Below are positions 16,157 to 23,757 of a stretch of 40,536 nt of DNA, piece by piece (position 1 is the first letter of the stretch; each line of letters begins with the position of its first letter). The notes beneath the pieces were generated by a model, which worked only from the letters and a program-made list of their open reading frames with translations, was not told the DNA's origin and ran no database searches. The DNA is from Atopobiaceae bacterium (lineage in GTDB: Bacteria > Actinomycetota > Coriobacteriia > Coriobacteriales > Atopobiaceae), in NCBI GenBank assembly GCA_017545665.1, contig JAFWKQ010000015.1:1-40536 (forward strand). The letters run 5' to 3'. The position numbers and the translations under genes are program-made.

Positions 16157-17515
16157 ATGAACGAGAAAATCACCAAGGCTCAGGCAGCGATTATGGCAGG
16201 TCTTTTGACCCTTTCACTTGCAGCATGCGGTGGGGCAGCATCGTCTTCGGGCAACTCTTCCACAGGGTCTACGGCTGCGTCATCTGGATCTCAGGCGCAA
16301 GTGACTGGGAGTTCCGAGGTGGCGGCAAGCGGTGTGGGCAGTGCCGTAAGCGATGGTGTAATGAGCACGGCCGATTTGTTTACCGAACGCGACATGGTCC
16401 AAACTGCCGACACGTCGAGCGCAAAGCAAATTAGTGTGAAAGACGGCGAAAACGTAAGCATTACCGAGGAAGGCGTTTACGTTTTGTCGGGATCGGCAAA
16501 GAATGTGACCGTAACGGTGAACGCCGACTCCAGTGCAAAGGTCCAGCTTGTGCTTAACGGGCTCACCATACAAAACGATAGCGCTCCGGCCGTCTATGTG
16601 AAATCTGCAGACAAGGTCTTCGTAACCACGGCAGAGGGAACTAACAATCAGCTTAGCGTCTCGGGTAGCTTTACTCCAGACGGCGACACCAATTTGGATG
16701 CCGCAATATTCTCTAAGGACGACTTGGTTCTTAATGGCCTGGGAACGCTTGCCATCAGCTCCTCGGCAAATGGCGTATCGTCACACGACGACCTTAAGAT
16801 TACGGGCGGTACGTATACGATCGATAGCCAGGCGGATGCCCTCGAGGCAAACGACAACGTACTCATTGCTTCGGGTGACATAACCATTAAGACGCAGAAG
16901 GATGGTATCCACGCCGAAAATGACGAGGACAATGCCGTGGGTAACGTTTACGTTGCAGGGGGCAACCTTACCATCACGGCTACCGAGGATGCCATTCAGG
17001 CAACCGTTGCGGCGCAGGTGGACGGAGGCGTATTGTCGCTTAAGAGCGCAGAGGGCATCGAGGGTACCTACGTGCAAATAAACGATGGGTCTGTGAACAT
17101 CGAAGCCTCTGACGACGGCGTCAATGCCACGGCAAAATCTACCGCCTACACACCCACGATTGACGTTCGTGGCGGTAATCTGACCATAAAGATGGCTTCT
17201 GGCGACACCGATGCATTGGATGCTAACGGTAACATAACGATTAGCGGCGGCACGGTTGACATATCCGCTCAGTCTGCATTTGACTACGACGGTCAGGGTA
17301 CGTTATCCGGTGGTACGGTATACGTTAATGGCGAGCAAGTGAGCGAGCTCCAGAACTCCATGATGGGCGGCGGTATGGGCGGCCAAGGGCGCATGGGCGA
17401 CATGGGCGGCCAAGGATCCATGGGCGGCCAAGGGCGCATGGGCGACATGGGCGGCCAAGGATCCATGGGTGGCCAAGGGCGCATGGGTACAGAGTCAACT
17501 TCCAAAACCGCATAG
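16157..17515 (+). CDS. Secreted carbohydrate-binding-type lipoprotein (DUF4353/Cthe_2159-like)
   Basis: Surface lipoprotein of 452 residues. The signal peptide ends in lipobox LAAC with Cys24. A Ser/Ala/Gly linker precedes a repetitive beta-rich domain (about 80-395) with recurring patterns such as GNLTI, ITGGTYTIDSQADALEAND, GDITIKTQKDGIHAENDE and DASDDGVNA-like turns. These are typical of the right-handed beta-helix, calcium-rich carbohydrate-binding domain of the Cthe_2159 family. The C-terminal 50 residues are a Gly/Met/Gln tail made of a 15-residue repeat (GGQGRMGDMGGQGSM). GGGAGG lies ten bases before the ATG. It is divergent from the L,D-transpeptidase gene and upstream of the 52-bp repeat field and glgA. 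The ligand is unknown; a polysaccharide such as pectin or host glycan is only inferred from the family. Confidence 0.85.
   Translation: MNEKITKAQAAIMAGLLTLSLAACGGAASSSGNSSTGSTAASSGSQAQVTGSSEVAASGVGSAVSDGVMSTADLFTERDMVQTADTSSAKQISVKDGENVSITEEGVYVLSGSAKNVTVTVNADSSAKVQLVLNGLTIQNDSAPAVYVKSADKVFVTTAEGTNNQLSVSGSFTPDGDTNLDAAIFSKDDLVLNGLGTLAISSSANGVSSHDDLKITGGTYTIDSQADALEANDNVLIASGDITIKTQKDGIHAENDEDNAVGNVYVAGGNLTITATEDAIQATVAAQVDGGVLSLKSAEGIEGTYVQINDGSVNIEASDDGVNATAKSTAYTPTIDVRGGNLTIKMASGDTDALDANGNITISGGTVDISAQSAFDYDGQGTLSGGTVYVNGEQVSELQNSMMGGGMGGQGRMGDMGGQGSMGGQGRMGDMGGQGSMGGQGRMGTESTSKTA
17381..17487 (+). repeat. In-frame 45-bp tandem repeat in the lipoprotein gene
   Basis: Units at 17381-17425 and 17426-17470 differ at a single base, and a partial third begins at 17471. 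Each codes for a 15-residue Gly/Met/Gln block at the C terminus of the lipoprotein. Such near-identical units can change in number by slippage. Confidence 0.9.
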
Positions 17516-17616
17516 GCATTGTTCCCGCAAACGGTTGCACCTCCATTAGGCTAGCGTAGGCACAAGCCCATATCTCGCTTTCCCATATCTCGCTTTTACC
17601 GGAATCGGCAAGCGTG

Positions 17617-17945
17617 GTATGGGCTGGGTGCACTTTTGCGTCCGCAAAAGTCTCTGCCGGGTACGCTTCTGTGGGGGCTGGGTCCACTTTTGCGTCCGCG
17701 ACTTTCCCCACCGGGTACACAAATCGGCCATTTGTGTACCCGGTGGGGATACCTGCGGGCGGGAAAGTGGACCCGGCGGGAGGCGTGTCGCCGAGGAGTG
17801 TACCCGGTGGGGACGCCTGCGGGCGCAAAAGTGGACCCAGCGCCGAGAAGTGCGCCCGGCGGGGGCGCCTGCGGACGCAAAAGTGGACCTGGCGCCGAGA
17901 AGTGCGCACGGCAAGGATGCCCACGGACCGATGTGTGGTCCCAGC
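17617..17945. repeat. Inverted array of about 52-bp units around a 37-bp palindrome
   Basis: The gap 17516-18285 between the lipoprotein gene and glgA holds no believable gene. Its centre is a perfect palindrome, CACCGGGTACACAAAT at 17709-17724 facing its inverse at 17730-17745. To the right, units start at 17791, 17843 and 17895 with an exact 52-base period, each beginning CCGAG(A/G)AGTG and holding CGCAAAAGTGGACC; another partial unit adjoins the palindrome. To the left, two units lie in the opposite orientation (GGTCCACTTTTGCGTCCGC and GGTGCACTTTTGCGTCCGC). A separate 15-base tandem duplication (CCCATATCTCGCTTT) lies at 17567-17597. Function unknown. Confidence 0.85.
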
Positions 17946-18101
17946 TAGGCTGAGGGAACATTTTCGCTTGTCGAGGAGACGTTAGGGCATTCCACGGTGA
18001 AGACCGACCGGCCATGTTTTGTCATACGCTATGGGTGAGTCCGTTTTTTGCCAGGGAAGAGAATGTGGATACAAGTGTTATAAGTTGCCTTACGGCGTTG
18101 G

Positions 18102-18136
18102 CTGCGGCTTAGTTGGGGTAGTATCGTTGAGCCGCA
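18102..18136 (+). promoter_or_regulatory. Dyad in the presumed glgA leader
   Basis: TGCGGCT at 18102-18108 pairs with AGCCGCA at 18130-18136, and a related GTTGCGG recurs near 18171. These lie 150-180 bases upstream of the glgA start, in a region that is probably its untranslated leader or operator. No promoter hexamers could be assigned with confidence. Confidence 0.3.
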
Positions 18137-18285
18137 ACACTACAAGGCGCGCGTCACTGAGTTGCGGTTTCATATGCGCGCTCGTACCGCTTGTTGCCCG
18201 TGTTCACCGACAAGTAGTCGATGTAAGGGTAAAATTGCAGTACCAGTGTATTAGCTATGGACAGATTCCGTTGAGGGAGGATTTA

Positions 18286-20346
18286 ATGGCCACGAAGAAG
18301 GAGCCCACCAAGGCTGCGGCAGAAGAGAAGGCCGCGCCGGCGAAGAAGGCAACCACTGCCTCCAAGAAGACTACCACCGCGGCGAAGAAGGCAACCACTA
18401 CCACCGCGGCGAAGAAGGCGACCACTACCACCGCGGCAAAGAAGGCTACCACCACCGCGGCAAAGACTGCCGCTACAAAGGCCACCGCGGCGAAGGCCGC
18501 CACGGCGAAGGCCACCGCAGCGAAGGCTGCCACGACTGCCAAGGCCACCACCGCGGCGAAGGCTGCCACGACGAAGGCTGCCGCAGCAAAGACTGCGACA
18601 ACTGCCGCCAAGGAGACGACTTCCGCGGCTGCGGAGAAGAAAGCCGCCACGGCCAAGAAGCCTGCCGCCAAGAAGACGACTGCTGCCAAGTCGAGCGCGA
18701 GCACGGCCAAGAAGCCTGCCGCGAAGAAGGCAACACCCAAGGCGGCTGCAGCCAAGAAGGCAGAAGCCCCCAAGGCAGAGGCCCCCAAGGCAGAAGCCCC
18801 CAAGGCAGAGGCTCCCAAGGCAGAGACCCCCAAGGTTGAGGAAGTAACGAAGGCCGTCGAGCCCGAGGTGGCTCCCGCTCCTCCCATGCCCGAACCTCGT
18901 CGGAGCGTGGCGTTTATTGGTTCTGAGTGCTATCCGTTCGTAAAGACCGGTGGCCTGGGTGACGTTATGTATGCCCTCCCGAAGGCGCTTGTCAACCTCA
19001 ACTGTGACGTTAAGGTCATTCTCCCCAAGTATGCCTGCATCAAGGACGAGTGGAAGGAGAAGATGGTCTATCGTGGGTCATTCGATATGGACCTGTGCTC
19101 CGATGGCCGCTCTTTCTACGTCGGAATCATGGAGTACGTGTGGGATGGCGTCGTATACGACTTCATCGACAACGAGGAGTTCTTCTCGAACGGAAACCCG
19201 TATACCAACCTGGTGGACGACATTCCCAAGTTCTGCTACTTTGGCAAGGCGGCGCTGGCGGCGCTCAACTACATGGACTGGGTCCCCGACGTGATCCATT
19301 GCCACGACTGGCAGGCCGGTTTAGTGCCCATTTACCTGCGTACCATGTTCGCCAGCACGCCCCTCGTGCATTCCAAGGTCGTAACCACCATCCACAACCT
19401 GCGGTTCCAGGGCAAGTACAACATTCCCACGCTCAAGTACTGGTCCAACATTCCCGACGAGGCCTTCAACATGGGCGCGCTGCAGGAGGAGTGGACCGAG
19501 GCCAACATGCTCAAGGGCGGCCTTGCCTACTCCGATATGATCACCACGGTAAGCGGCACCTATGCAGGCGAGATCCAAACGTGGGAGTACGGCGAGGGTC
19601 TTGACGCTCACCTGCGTCACCACTCCTACAAGCTGCGTGGCATCGTTAACGGCATTGACGTGGACATTTGGAACCCGGCAACCGACAAGCTGCTTGCGGC
19701 TCCCTACACCCCGGAGAATGCCGTCAAGCAGAAGAAGGCCAACAAGCTCGCCCTGCAGAAGGACCTTGGCCTTGAGGAGAACGCAGACAAGTTCGTAATC
19801 GGTCTCGTGTCGCGCCTTACCAACCAGAAGGGCCTCGATCTCGTAAACGCCATCGTGCCGCAGATTATCGATGGCAACACGCAACTCGTGGTGCTTGGTA
19901 CGGGCGATGCCCAGTATGAGGACTCCTTCCGTTACTACGAGGGCGAGTACAAGGGCCAGGTCTGTGCCTACATTGCCTACGACGAGGCAATCTCGCACAA
20001 GATCTACGCTGCCTGCGACGCCTTCCTCGTTCCCTCGCAGTTCGAGCCCTGTGGCCTTACGCAGCTCATCGCCATGCACTACGGTACGGCGCCCATCGTC
20101 CGCGAGACCGGCGGCCTCAAGGATACAGTGGAGCCCTACAACATGTTCGAGGATACGGGCAACGGCTTTACCTTCGATCGCTACGATGCCGGCCTGCTGC
20201 TCGACGCCATCAACCGCGCCAAGACGCTCTACTTCGAGACGCGCGAGAGTTGGGACAAGATGGTTGTTCGCGACATGGAGAAAGACGTGTCGTGGGCTAA
20301 CTCCGCGCAGCAGTATCGCAACCTGTACCTGGAGCTCACCAACTAG
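18286..20346 (+). CDS. glgA: Glycogen synthase with 204-residue Lys/Ala/Thr-rich N-terminal tail
   Basis: GT5 enzyme that adds glucose from ADP-glucose to the growing alpha-1,4 glucan in the cytosol. Residues 205-686 are a complete GlgA of normal length (about 480): SVAFIGSECYPFVKTGGLGD with the ADP-glucose-binding KTGGLGD at 220-226, VIHCHDWQAGL, LVSRLTNQKG, and FEPCGLTQLIAM with the conserved glutamate, then TGGLKDTV. In front stand 204 residues of Lys, Ala and Thr in histone-H1-like patterns (AKKATTTTAAKK, TAKKPAAKK), then five or so KAEAP repeats and an acidic/proline hinge. The ATG at 18286 has GGGAGG six bases before it and starts this tail directly, so the tail is really translated in frame. 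Codon choice is strongly biased (AAG, CTC, AAC), which suggests high expression. A palindrome follows the stop. Confidence 0.95.
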   Translation: MATKKEPTKAAAEEKAAPAKKATTASKKTTTAAKKATTTTAAKKATTTTAAKKATTTAAKTAATKATAAKAATAKATAAKAATTAKATTAAKAATTKAAAAKTATTAAKETTSAAAEKKAATAKKPAAKKTTAAKSSASTAKKPAAKKATPKAAAAKKAEAPKAEAPKAEAPKAEAPKAETPKVEEVTKAVEPEVAPAPPMPEPRRSVAFIGSECYPFVKTGGLGDVMYALPKALVNLNCDVKVILPKYACIKDEWKEKMVYRGSFDMDLCSDGRSFYVGIMEYVWDGVVYDFIDNEEFFSNGNPYTNLVDDIPKFCYFGKAALAALNYMDWVPDVIHCHDWQAGLVPIYLRTMFASTPLVHSKVVTTIHNLRFQGKYNIPTLKYWSNIPDEAFNMGALQEEWTEANMLKGGLAYSDMITTVSGTYAGEIQTWEYGEGLDAHLRHHSYKLRGIVNGIDVDIWNPATDKLLAAPYTPENAVKQKKANKLALQKDLGLEENADKFVIGLVSRLTNQKGLDLVNAIVPQIIDGNTQLVVLGTGDAQYEDSFRYYEGEYKGQVCAYIAYDEAISHKIYAACDAFLVPSQFEPCGLTQLIAMHYGTAPIVRETGGLKDTVEPYNMFEDTGNGFTFDRYDAGLLLDAINRAKTLYFETRESWDKMVVRDMEKDVSWANSAQQYRNLYLELTN

Positions 20347-20361
20347 TTCTACCCTTAAGCA

Positions 20362-20427
20362 CTAAATTGGGTCAGGCCCCGAGTTGAGATTTTGGAAATC
20401 GCAGCTCGGGGCCTGACTCCAGTTTAG
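20362..20427. repeat. Palindrome after glgA, 25-26-base arms
   Basis: CTAAATTGGGTCAGGCCCCG (start 20362) and its inverse ending at 20427 pair almost completely, with a few mismatches, around a short AT-rich loop. It lies 16 bases after the glgA stop and 72 bases before the next gene on the same strand, so it may end or stabilise the glgA transcript. No T-run follows. Confidence 0.75.
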
Positions 20428-20498
20428 GGCCGAAGGGCATGGGGGACACTCTTCTTCGCTTGGCGTACAATGGTGGAGGCGGCAAAGGAGGTGGGGCG

Positions 20499-21602
20499 GT
20501 GGCCATTCGTAAGATTGTAGTAACTGGGGGACCCTGTGGCGGAAAGACCACGGCGCTCAGTCGCATACAGCACGACCTTTCGCATTTGGGCTATACCGTG
20601 CTCACGGTGCCCGAGACGGCAACCAGCCTTATCTCCAACGGCGTGACTCCTTGGGACTGTGGGTCGACGGTGGACTACCAACGATGCCAGATGCGCCTGC
20701 AACGGGCGAAGGAGCTTGCGTTTGAGGAAGCCGCGGCAACCATGGGCGACCGAAAGATCCTCATCGTGTGCGATCGCGGCATGATGGACAACAAGGCCTA
20801 TATGCTCGAGGACGACTTCTACCGCGTTCTGGAAGAGCTCAATATGAACGAGATGGAGCAGCGCGAGAATTACGACGCCGTGTTCCATTTGGTTACAGCC
20901 GCAAAAGATGCCGAGGAGTTCTATACCTTGGAGAACAACGGCGCCCGTATTGAAACGGTGGAAGAGGCTGCGGAGCTTGACGATAGATTCATTGCCGCAT
21001 GGGCGGGGCATCCACACCTTAGGGTGATTGACAACCGATATGGCTTTGAGGGCAAGATGCGTTGGCTCATGCAAGAGATCACGTATTTTCTCGGCGAGGC
21101 TTCGCCGTACGAGATTAGGCGCAAATACCTGGTGGAATATCCTGACGTCGCTTGGCTTGAGTCGATGCCTAATTGCAATAAGGTAGAGATAGAGCAGACC
21201 TATTTGCACTCGAATTCCAGCCATGAGGTACGCATTCGTCGCAGGACCACCGATGGGCACAGCATGTACTATCTCACCGAGAAGCGCTATGTGGGAAGTC
21301 GCAATCTCATGCGCACGCAGCGTCGCATATCGGCAAAGGATTACAATACGCTCATGTCCCAGGCGGATCCAAGCCTGCGGCAGATTCGCAAGACGCGCTA
21401 TTGTCTTGCCTGCGAGGGACAATACTTTGAGATTGACCTATTTCCCTGCTGGGACGATCAGGCCATTGTGGAAATTGAGCTCTCGAAGGAAGACACGCCT
21501 GTGTTTTTCCCAGCTGTGCTGCGTGTGATTCGCGAGATTACGGAAGACCCAGCTTATCGCAACGCAGTAATAGCGTCTTTGCCATGTGGAGCCACGCACT
21601 AG
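20499..21602 (+). CDS. P-loop NTPase (AAA_28) fused to a CYTH-like domain
   Basis: Two-domain cytosolic protein of 367 residues. Residues 1 to about 190 are a P-loop domain of the NadR/Ttd14 type, with Walker A TGGPCGGKTT (9-18), VPETATSLISNG, and VCDRGMMDNKAY containing the DRG typical of kinases of this group. Residues about 225-365 look like a CYTH (triphosphate tunnel) domain: paired glutamates in VEIEQTY (Glu230, Glu232), RIRRR, YYLTEKR, RRISAKDYN, FEIDLF and VEIELS, which would line a polyphosphate-binding tunnel. The usual ExExK lysine is replaced by Thr234. The domain order matches the eukaryotic Ttd14 proteins. The start is a GTG with GGAGG seven bases before it; the upstream in-frame ATG would add a glycine run and has no ribosome site. 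Substrate unknown; a nucleotide or polyphosphate is inferred. Confidence 0.82.
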   Translation: MAIRKIVVTGGPCGGKTTALSRIQHDLSHLGYTVLTVPETATSLISNGVTPWDCGSTVDYQRCQMRLQRAKELAFEEAAATMGDRKILIVCDRGMMDNKAYMLEDDFYRVLEELNMNEMEQRENYDAVFHLVTAAKDAEEFYTLENNGARIETVEEAAELDDRFIAAWAGHPHLRVIDNRYGFEGKMRWLMQEITYFLGEASPYEIRRKYLVEYPDVAWLESMPNCNKVEIEQTYLHSNSSHEVRIRRRTTDGHSMYYLTEKRYVGSRNLMRTQRRISAKDYNTLMSQADPSLRQIRKTRYCLACEGQYFEIDLFPCWDDQAIVEIELSKEDTPVFFPAVLRVIREITEDPAYRNAVIASLPCGATH

Positions 21603-21665
21603 GGATATGCATCCGTAACGGCGGCCAAGTAGATGACCATTCATTTTGTACGAAGGAGACAGTCC

Positions 21666-22523
21666 ATGACTTTGATAGACGAGCCCATGCGCAAACATAC
21701 GACCTTTGGTGTGGGCGGTCCTGCGGACGTGTTTGTTGTTCCCGATTCTGTGGATGAGGCCGTGGCGACGGTGCGCGCGTGTCGCAAGCTCGGTGTTCCT
21801 AACTTCGTGTTGGGAAAGGGTTCCAACTTGCTCGTGAGCGACGAGGGCTTTCGTGGCGTAATAGTTGCGCTCGAGAAGCTCAACGGCATTGAGGTGGTGA
21901 GTACCACGATTGAGTGTGAGGCGGGCGCTTCGTTGGGAAGTGTTGCAGAGCGAGCCTGTGAGATGGGCCTTTGTGGCTTTGAGTTTGCCGGTGGCATTCC
22001 GGGTACCGTTGGTGGCGCGTGCTTTATGAACGCAGGGGCCTACGACGGCTGCATGGCAGACGTGCTGAGGTCGGTGGATGTGCTCGATGCCGATGGCGAG
22101 GTGCGCACGATTGACGCTGATGACCTTGCCTTGGGATATCGTACGAGCCGCGTTCGTACGGATGATCTCGTGGTGCTCCGTGCGCGCATTGAGCTCGCGC
22201 CTGGCGACTTGCAGGATATTAGGGCAAAGATGAGGGAGTTCAATCGCAGGCGAAAGGAAAAGCAACCGCTTGAGTACAGGAGTGCTGGCTCGACGTTCAA
22301 GCGTCCTGAGGGATACTTTGCGGGCAAGCTCATTATGGACGCCGGCCTCAAGGGTTATGCGGTTGGTGGTGCCTGTGTTTCGACCAAGCATGCGGGTTTT
22401 GTCGTTAACACGGGTGGGGCAACTGCCGCAGACGTGCGTTCGGTTATTTCGCACGTGCAGGATGAGGTTGAGCGCCAGTTTGGGGTGCGACTCGAGCCCG
22501 AGGTGCGCTTCTTGGGCTGGTAG
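21666..22523 (+). CDS. murB: UDP-N-acetylenolpyruvoylglucosamine reductase (type II)
   Basis: FAD-dependent cytosolic enzyme that makes UDP-N-acetylmuramate, the second committed step of peptidoglycan synthesis. The N terminus has HTTFGVGGPADVFV and LGKGSNLLVSDEG for FAD, then FAGGIPGTVGGACFMNAGAY, and YRSAGSTFKRPEGYFAGKLI with the catalytic serine (about Ser209) that marks the type II enzymes of Gram-positive bacteria. HAGFVVNTGGATA and the C-terminal LEPEVRFLGW complete it. Length 285. I chose the ATG at 21666, eight bases after AAGGAG; an earlier in-frame ATG has no such site. It follows the P-loop/CYTH gene by 63 bases and faces the serine hydrolase gene. Confidence 0.96.
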   Translation: MTLIDEPMRKHTTFGVGGPADVFVVPDSVDEAVATVRACRKLGVPNFVLGKGSNLLVSDEGFRGVIVALEKLNGIEVVSTTIECEAGASLGSVAERACEMGLCGFEFAGGIPGTVGGACFMNAGAYDGCMADVLRSVDVLDADGEVRTIDADDLALGYRTSRVRTDDLVVLRARIELAPGDLQDIRAKMREFNRRRKEKQPLEYRSAGSTFKRPEGYFAGKLIMDAGLKGYAVGGACVSTKHAGFVVNTGGATAADVRSVISHVQDEVERQFGVRLEPEVRFLGW

Positions 22524-22538
22524 CGAACGAAACATCCC

Positions 22539-22575
22539 CGATGGCGCACTTATACCAGGTATAACTGCGCCACCG
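22539..22575. repeat. Short palindrome between convergent genes
   Basis: CGATGGCGCACTTATACC (22539-22556) pairs with GGTATAACTGCGCCACCG with two mismatches and almost no loop. It lies 15 bases after the murB stop and 12 before the stop of the minus serine hydrolase gene, a position suited to ending both transcripts. Confidence 0.65.
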
Positions 22576-22587
22576 AGGTATGCGTGC

Positions 22588-23739
22588 CTACTGGAGCATG
22601 GGCGCATGCGCTGCGCAGACGGCGCGCTCGAGGGGAACGAGCTCATCGAGCAATGCCGGTGCGTTGGTCATAAGGGCGATTACGTAGGGCCCCTCTTTTG
22701 CGTATACCACGCCACCCTCAACCGTGGCTGGTTTTGAGTTGTATTCGGACTCGGTATCGAACCATCCCATCTTGCTTACGCTGCGCGTGTTCTTGTCAAG
22801 CGCTTGTTGAAGCGAGGATACGGTGCGTTTTTCGAGGAAGCCACTTAGCTGCTTTGCAGCCGCGGTCTTACCATCCAAATAGGCGTAGATACGTTGCCAC
22901 ATGAGTGAGAGCTGCTTGGCGCAGATGTGGGGATAGTTCCAAGAGACCATTTCTTCGTACGATTCGTAGCTTCCTGGCCCTACTCCCGCATCCTCAAGCC
23001 AGGTAATGAAGGCTTGCTCTCCATATGACTCGTGCAACGCGCGGTATGCCTCGTCGCTCGATTCAACAATGGTCTCCTGTGCCACGGGCCCTACGTCCTC
23101 GAGCTGCACTTCTCCCTTGTCGACGAGTTCCTGATAGACTGCGGTTGTAAAGGGCGCCTTGATGCTGCTGGCGGGATAGAGCTCCTCGTCCGCATTGTAC
23201 GTAAGCTCTTTGCCGGTTTGTAGGTCGTGAACAACAAACGCCACCGTATAGCCCTTGTCCTCGAAGGTGCCGATCTGTTGGGTAAGCTCGGCGAACGTCG
23301 GGCTCTTCTCTACGCGAGCGGCACAGGAGCCTTGTAGCTTGTAGCGCATGGACCGTGGGGTCTTGGACTTTTGCTTTTCCGCGACCTGCTTTTCGGACTC
23401 CTTCTTGGCGGACTGGGTCTGTGAGTCCTTTTCGGTTTCCTTTTTCGCACTCTGGGAGTTGGCTTGCTCCCTTTGCGATGAGGACTGCTTTTTGGCTTCC
23501 GACTTCGCAGACGACTCCTTGGTTTGCGCGGTGTCCTGCGAGCTGGAGCTCACCTGCGCTTGCGAGGATGCGGACTCGGACGCCTGACCGCCTTGCGAGG
23601 AGGTGCTTCCGCTTGCGTGCATGGCTGGGGGTGTGACTGACGTGTATAGGTATGCACCAGCGTAGAACAGGGCGGCCAAGGCCAGCGCCGCAAATGCGAA
23701 TACGATGCGAGGCGGGCGATTCTTGCGTGAGGTAGACAT
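22588..23739 (-). CDS. Class A beta-lactamase-fold serine hydrolase, membrane anchored
   Basis: Extracytoplasmic member of the penicillin-binding/beta-lactamase superfamily. A signal anchor at about residues 11-35 is followed by a Ser/Gln/Lys/Glu-rich spacer (about 42-128) and then the catalytic domain. The SxxK motif is YPASSIKAP with Ser191 and Lys194. The SxN-like element is ESSDEAYR, and the KTG-like element is weak (VSKMGW, then VEGGVVYAKEGPYVIALMTN). With the middle and last motifs atypical, true beta-lactamase activity is doubtful; a D-Ala-D-Ala peptidase or an inactive wall-sensing role is possible. The start at 23739 has GGAG eight bases before it, while the ATG two codons earlier lies too close to it. 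It follows the UPF0210 gene by 18 bases and converges on murB. Confidence 0.82.
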   Translation of the reverse strand: MSTSRKNRPPRIVFAFAALALAALFYAGAYLYTSVTPPAMHASGSTSSQGGQASESASSQAQVSSSSQDTAQTKESSAKSEAKKQSSSQREQANSQSAKKETEKDSQTQSAKKESEKQVAEKQKSKTPRSMRYKLQGSCAARVEKSPTFAELTQQIGTFEDKGYTVAFVVHDLQTGKELTYNADEELYPASSIKAPFTTAVYQELVDKGEVQLEDVGPVAQETIVESSDEAYRALHESYGEQAFITWLEDAGVGPGSYESYEEMVSWNYPHICAKQLSLMWQRIYAYLDGKTAAAKQLSGFLEKRTVSSLQQALDKNTRSVSKMGWFDTESEYNSKPATVEGGVVYAKEGPYVIALMTNAPALLDELVPLERAVCAAHAPMLQ

Positions 23740-23757
23740 GTGCATATCTCCAGAATG

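Noticed and set aside
17325..17948. Several open frames of 100-200 codons through the 52-bp repeat field
   Set aside because: All read the repeats in different frames on both strands with no preferred frame and no start signals, so they follow from composition.
18019..18285. N-terminal extension of glycogen synthase beyond the Lys/Ala tail
   Set aside because: No ribosome site at the upstream start, cysteine-rich text unlike the rest, and a clear GGGAGG site before the ATG at 18286.
22588..23739. Resistance-type beta-lactamase
   Set aside because: Only the SxxK motif is convincing; the other two motifs are atypical and the protein has a long spacer like wall-associated serine hydrolases.
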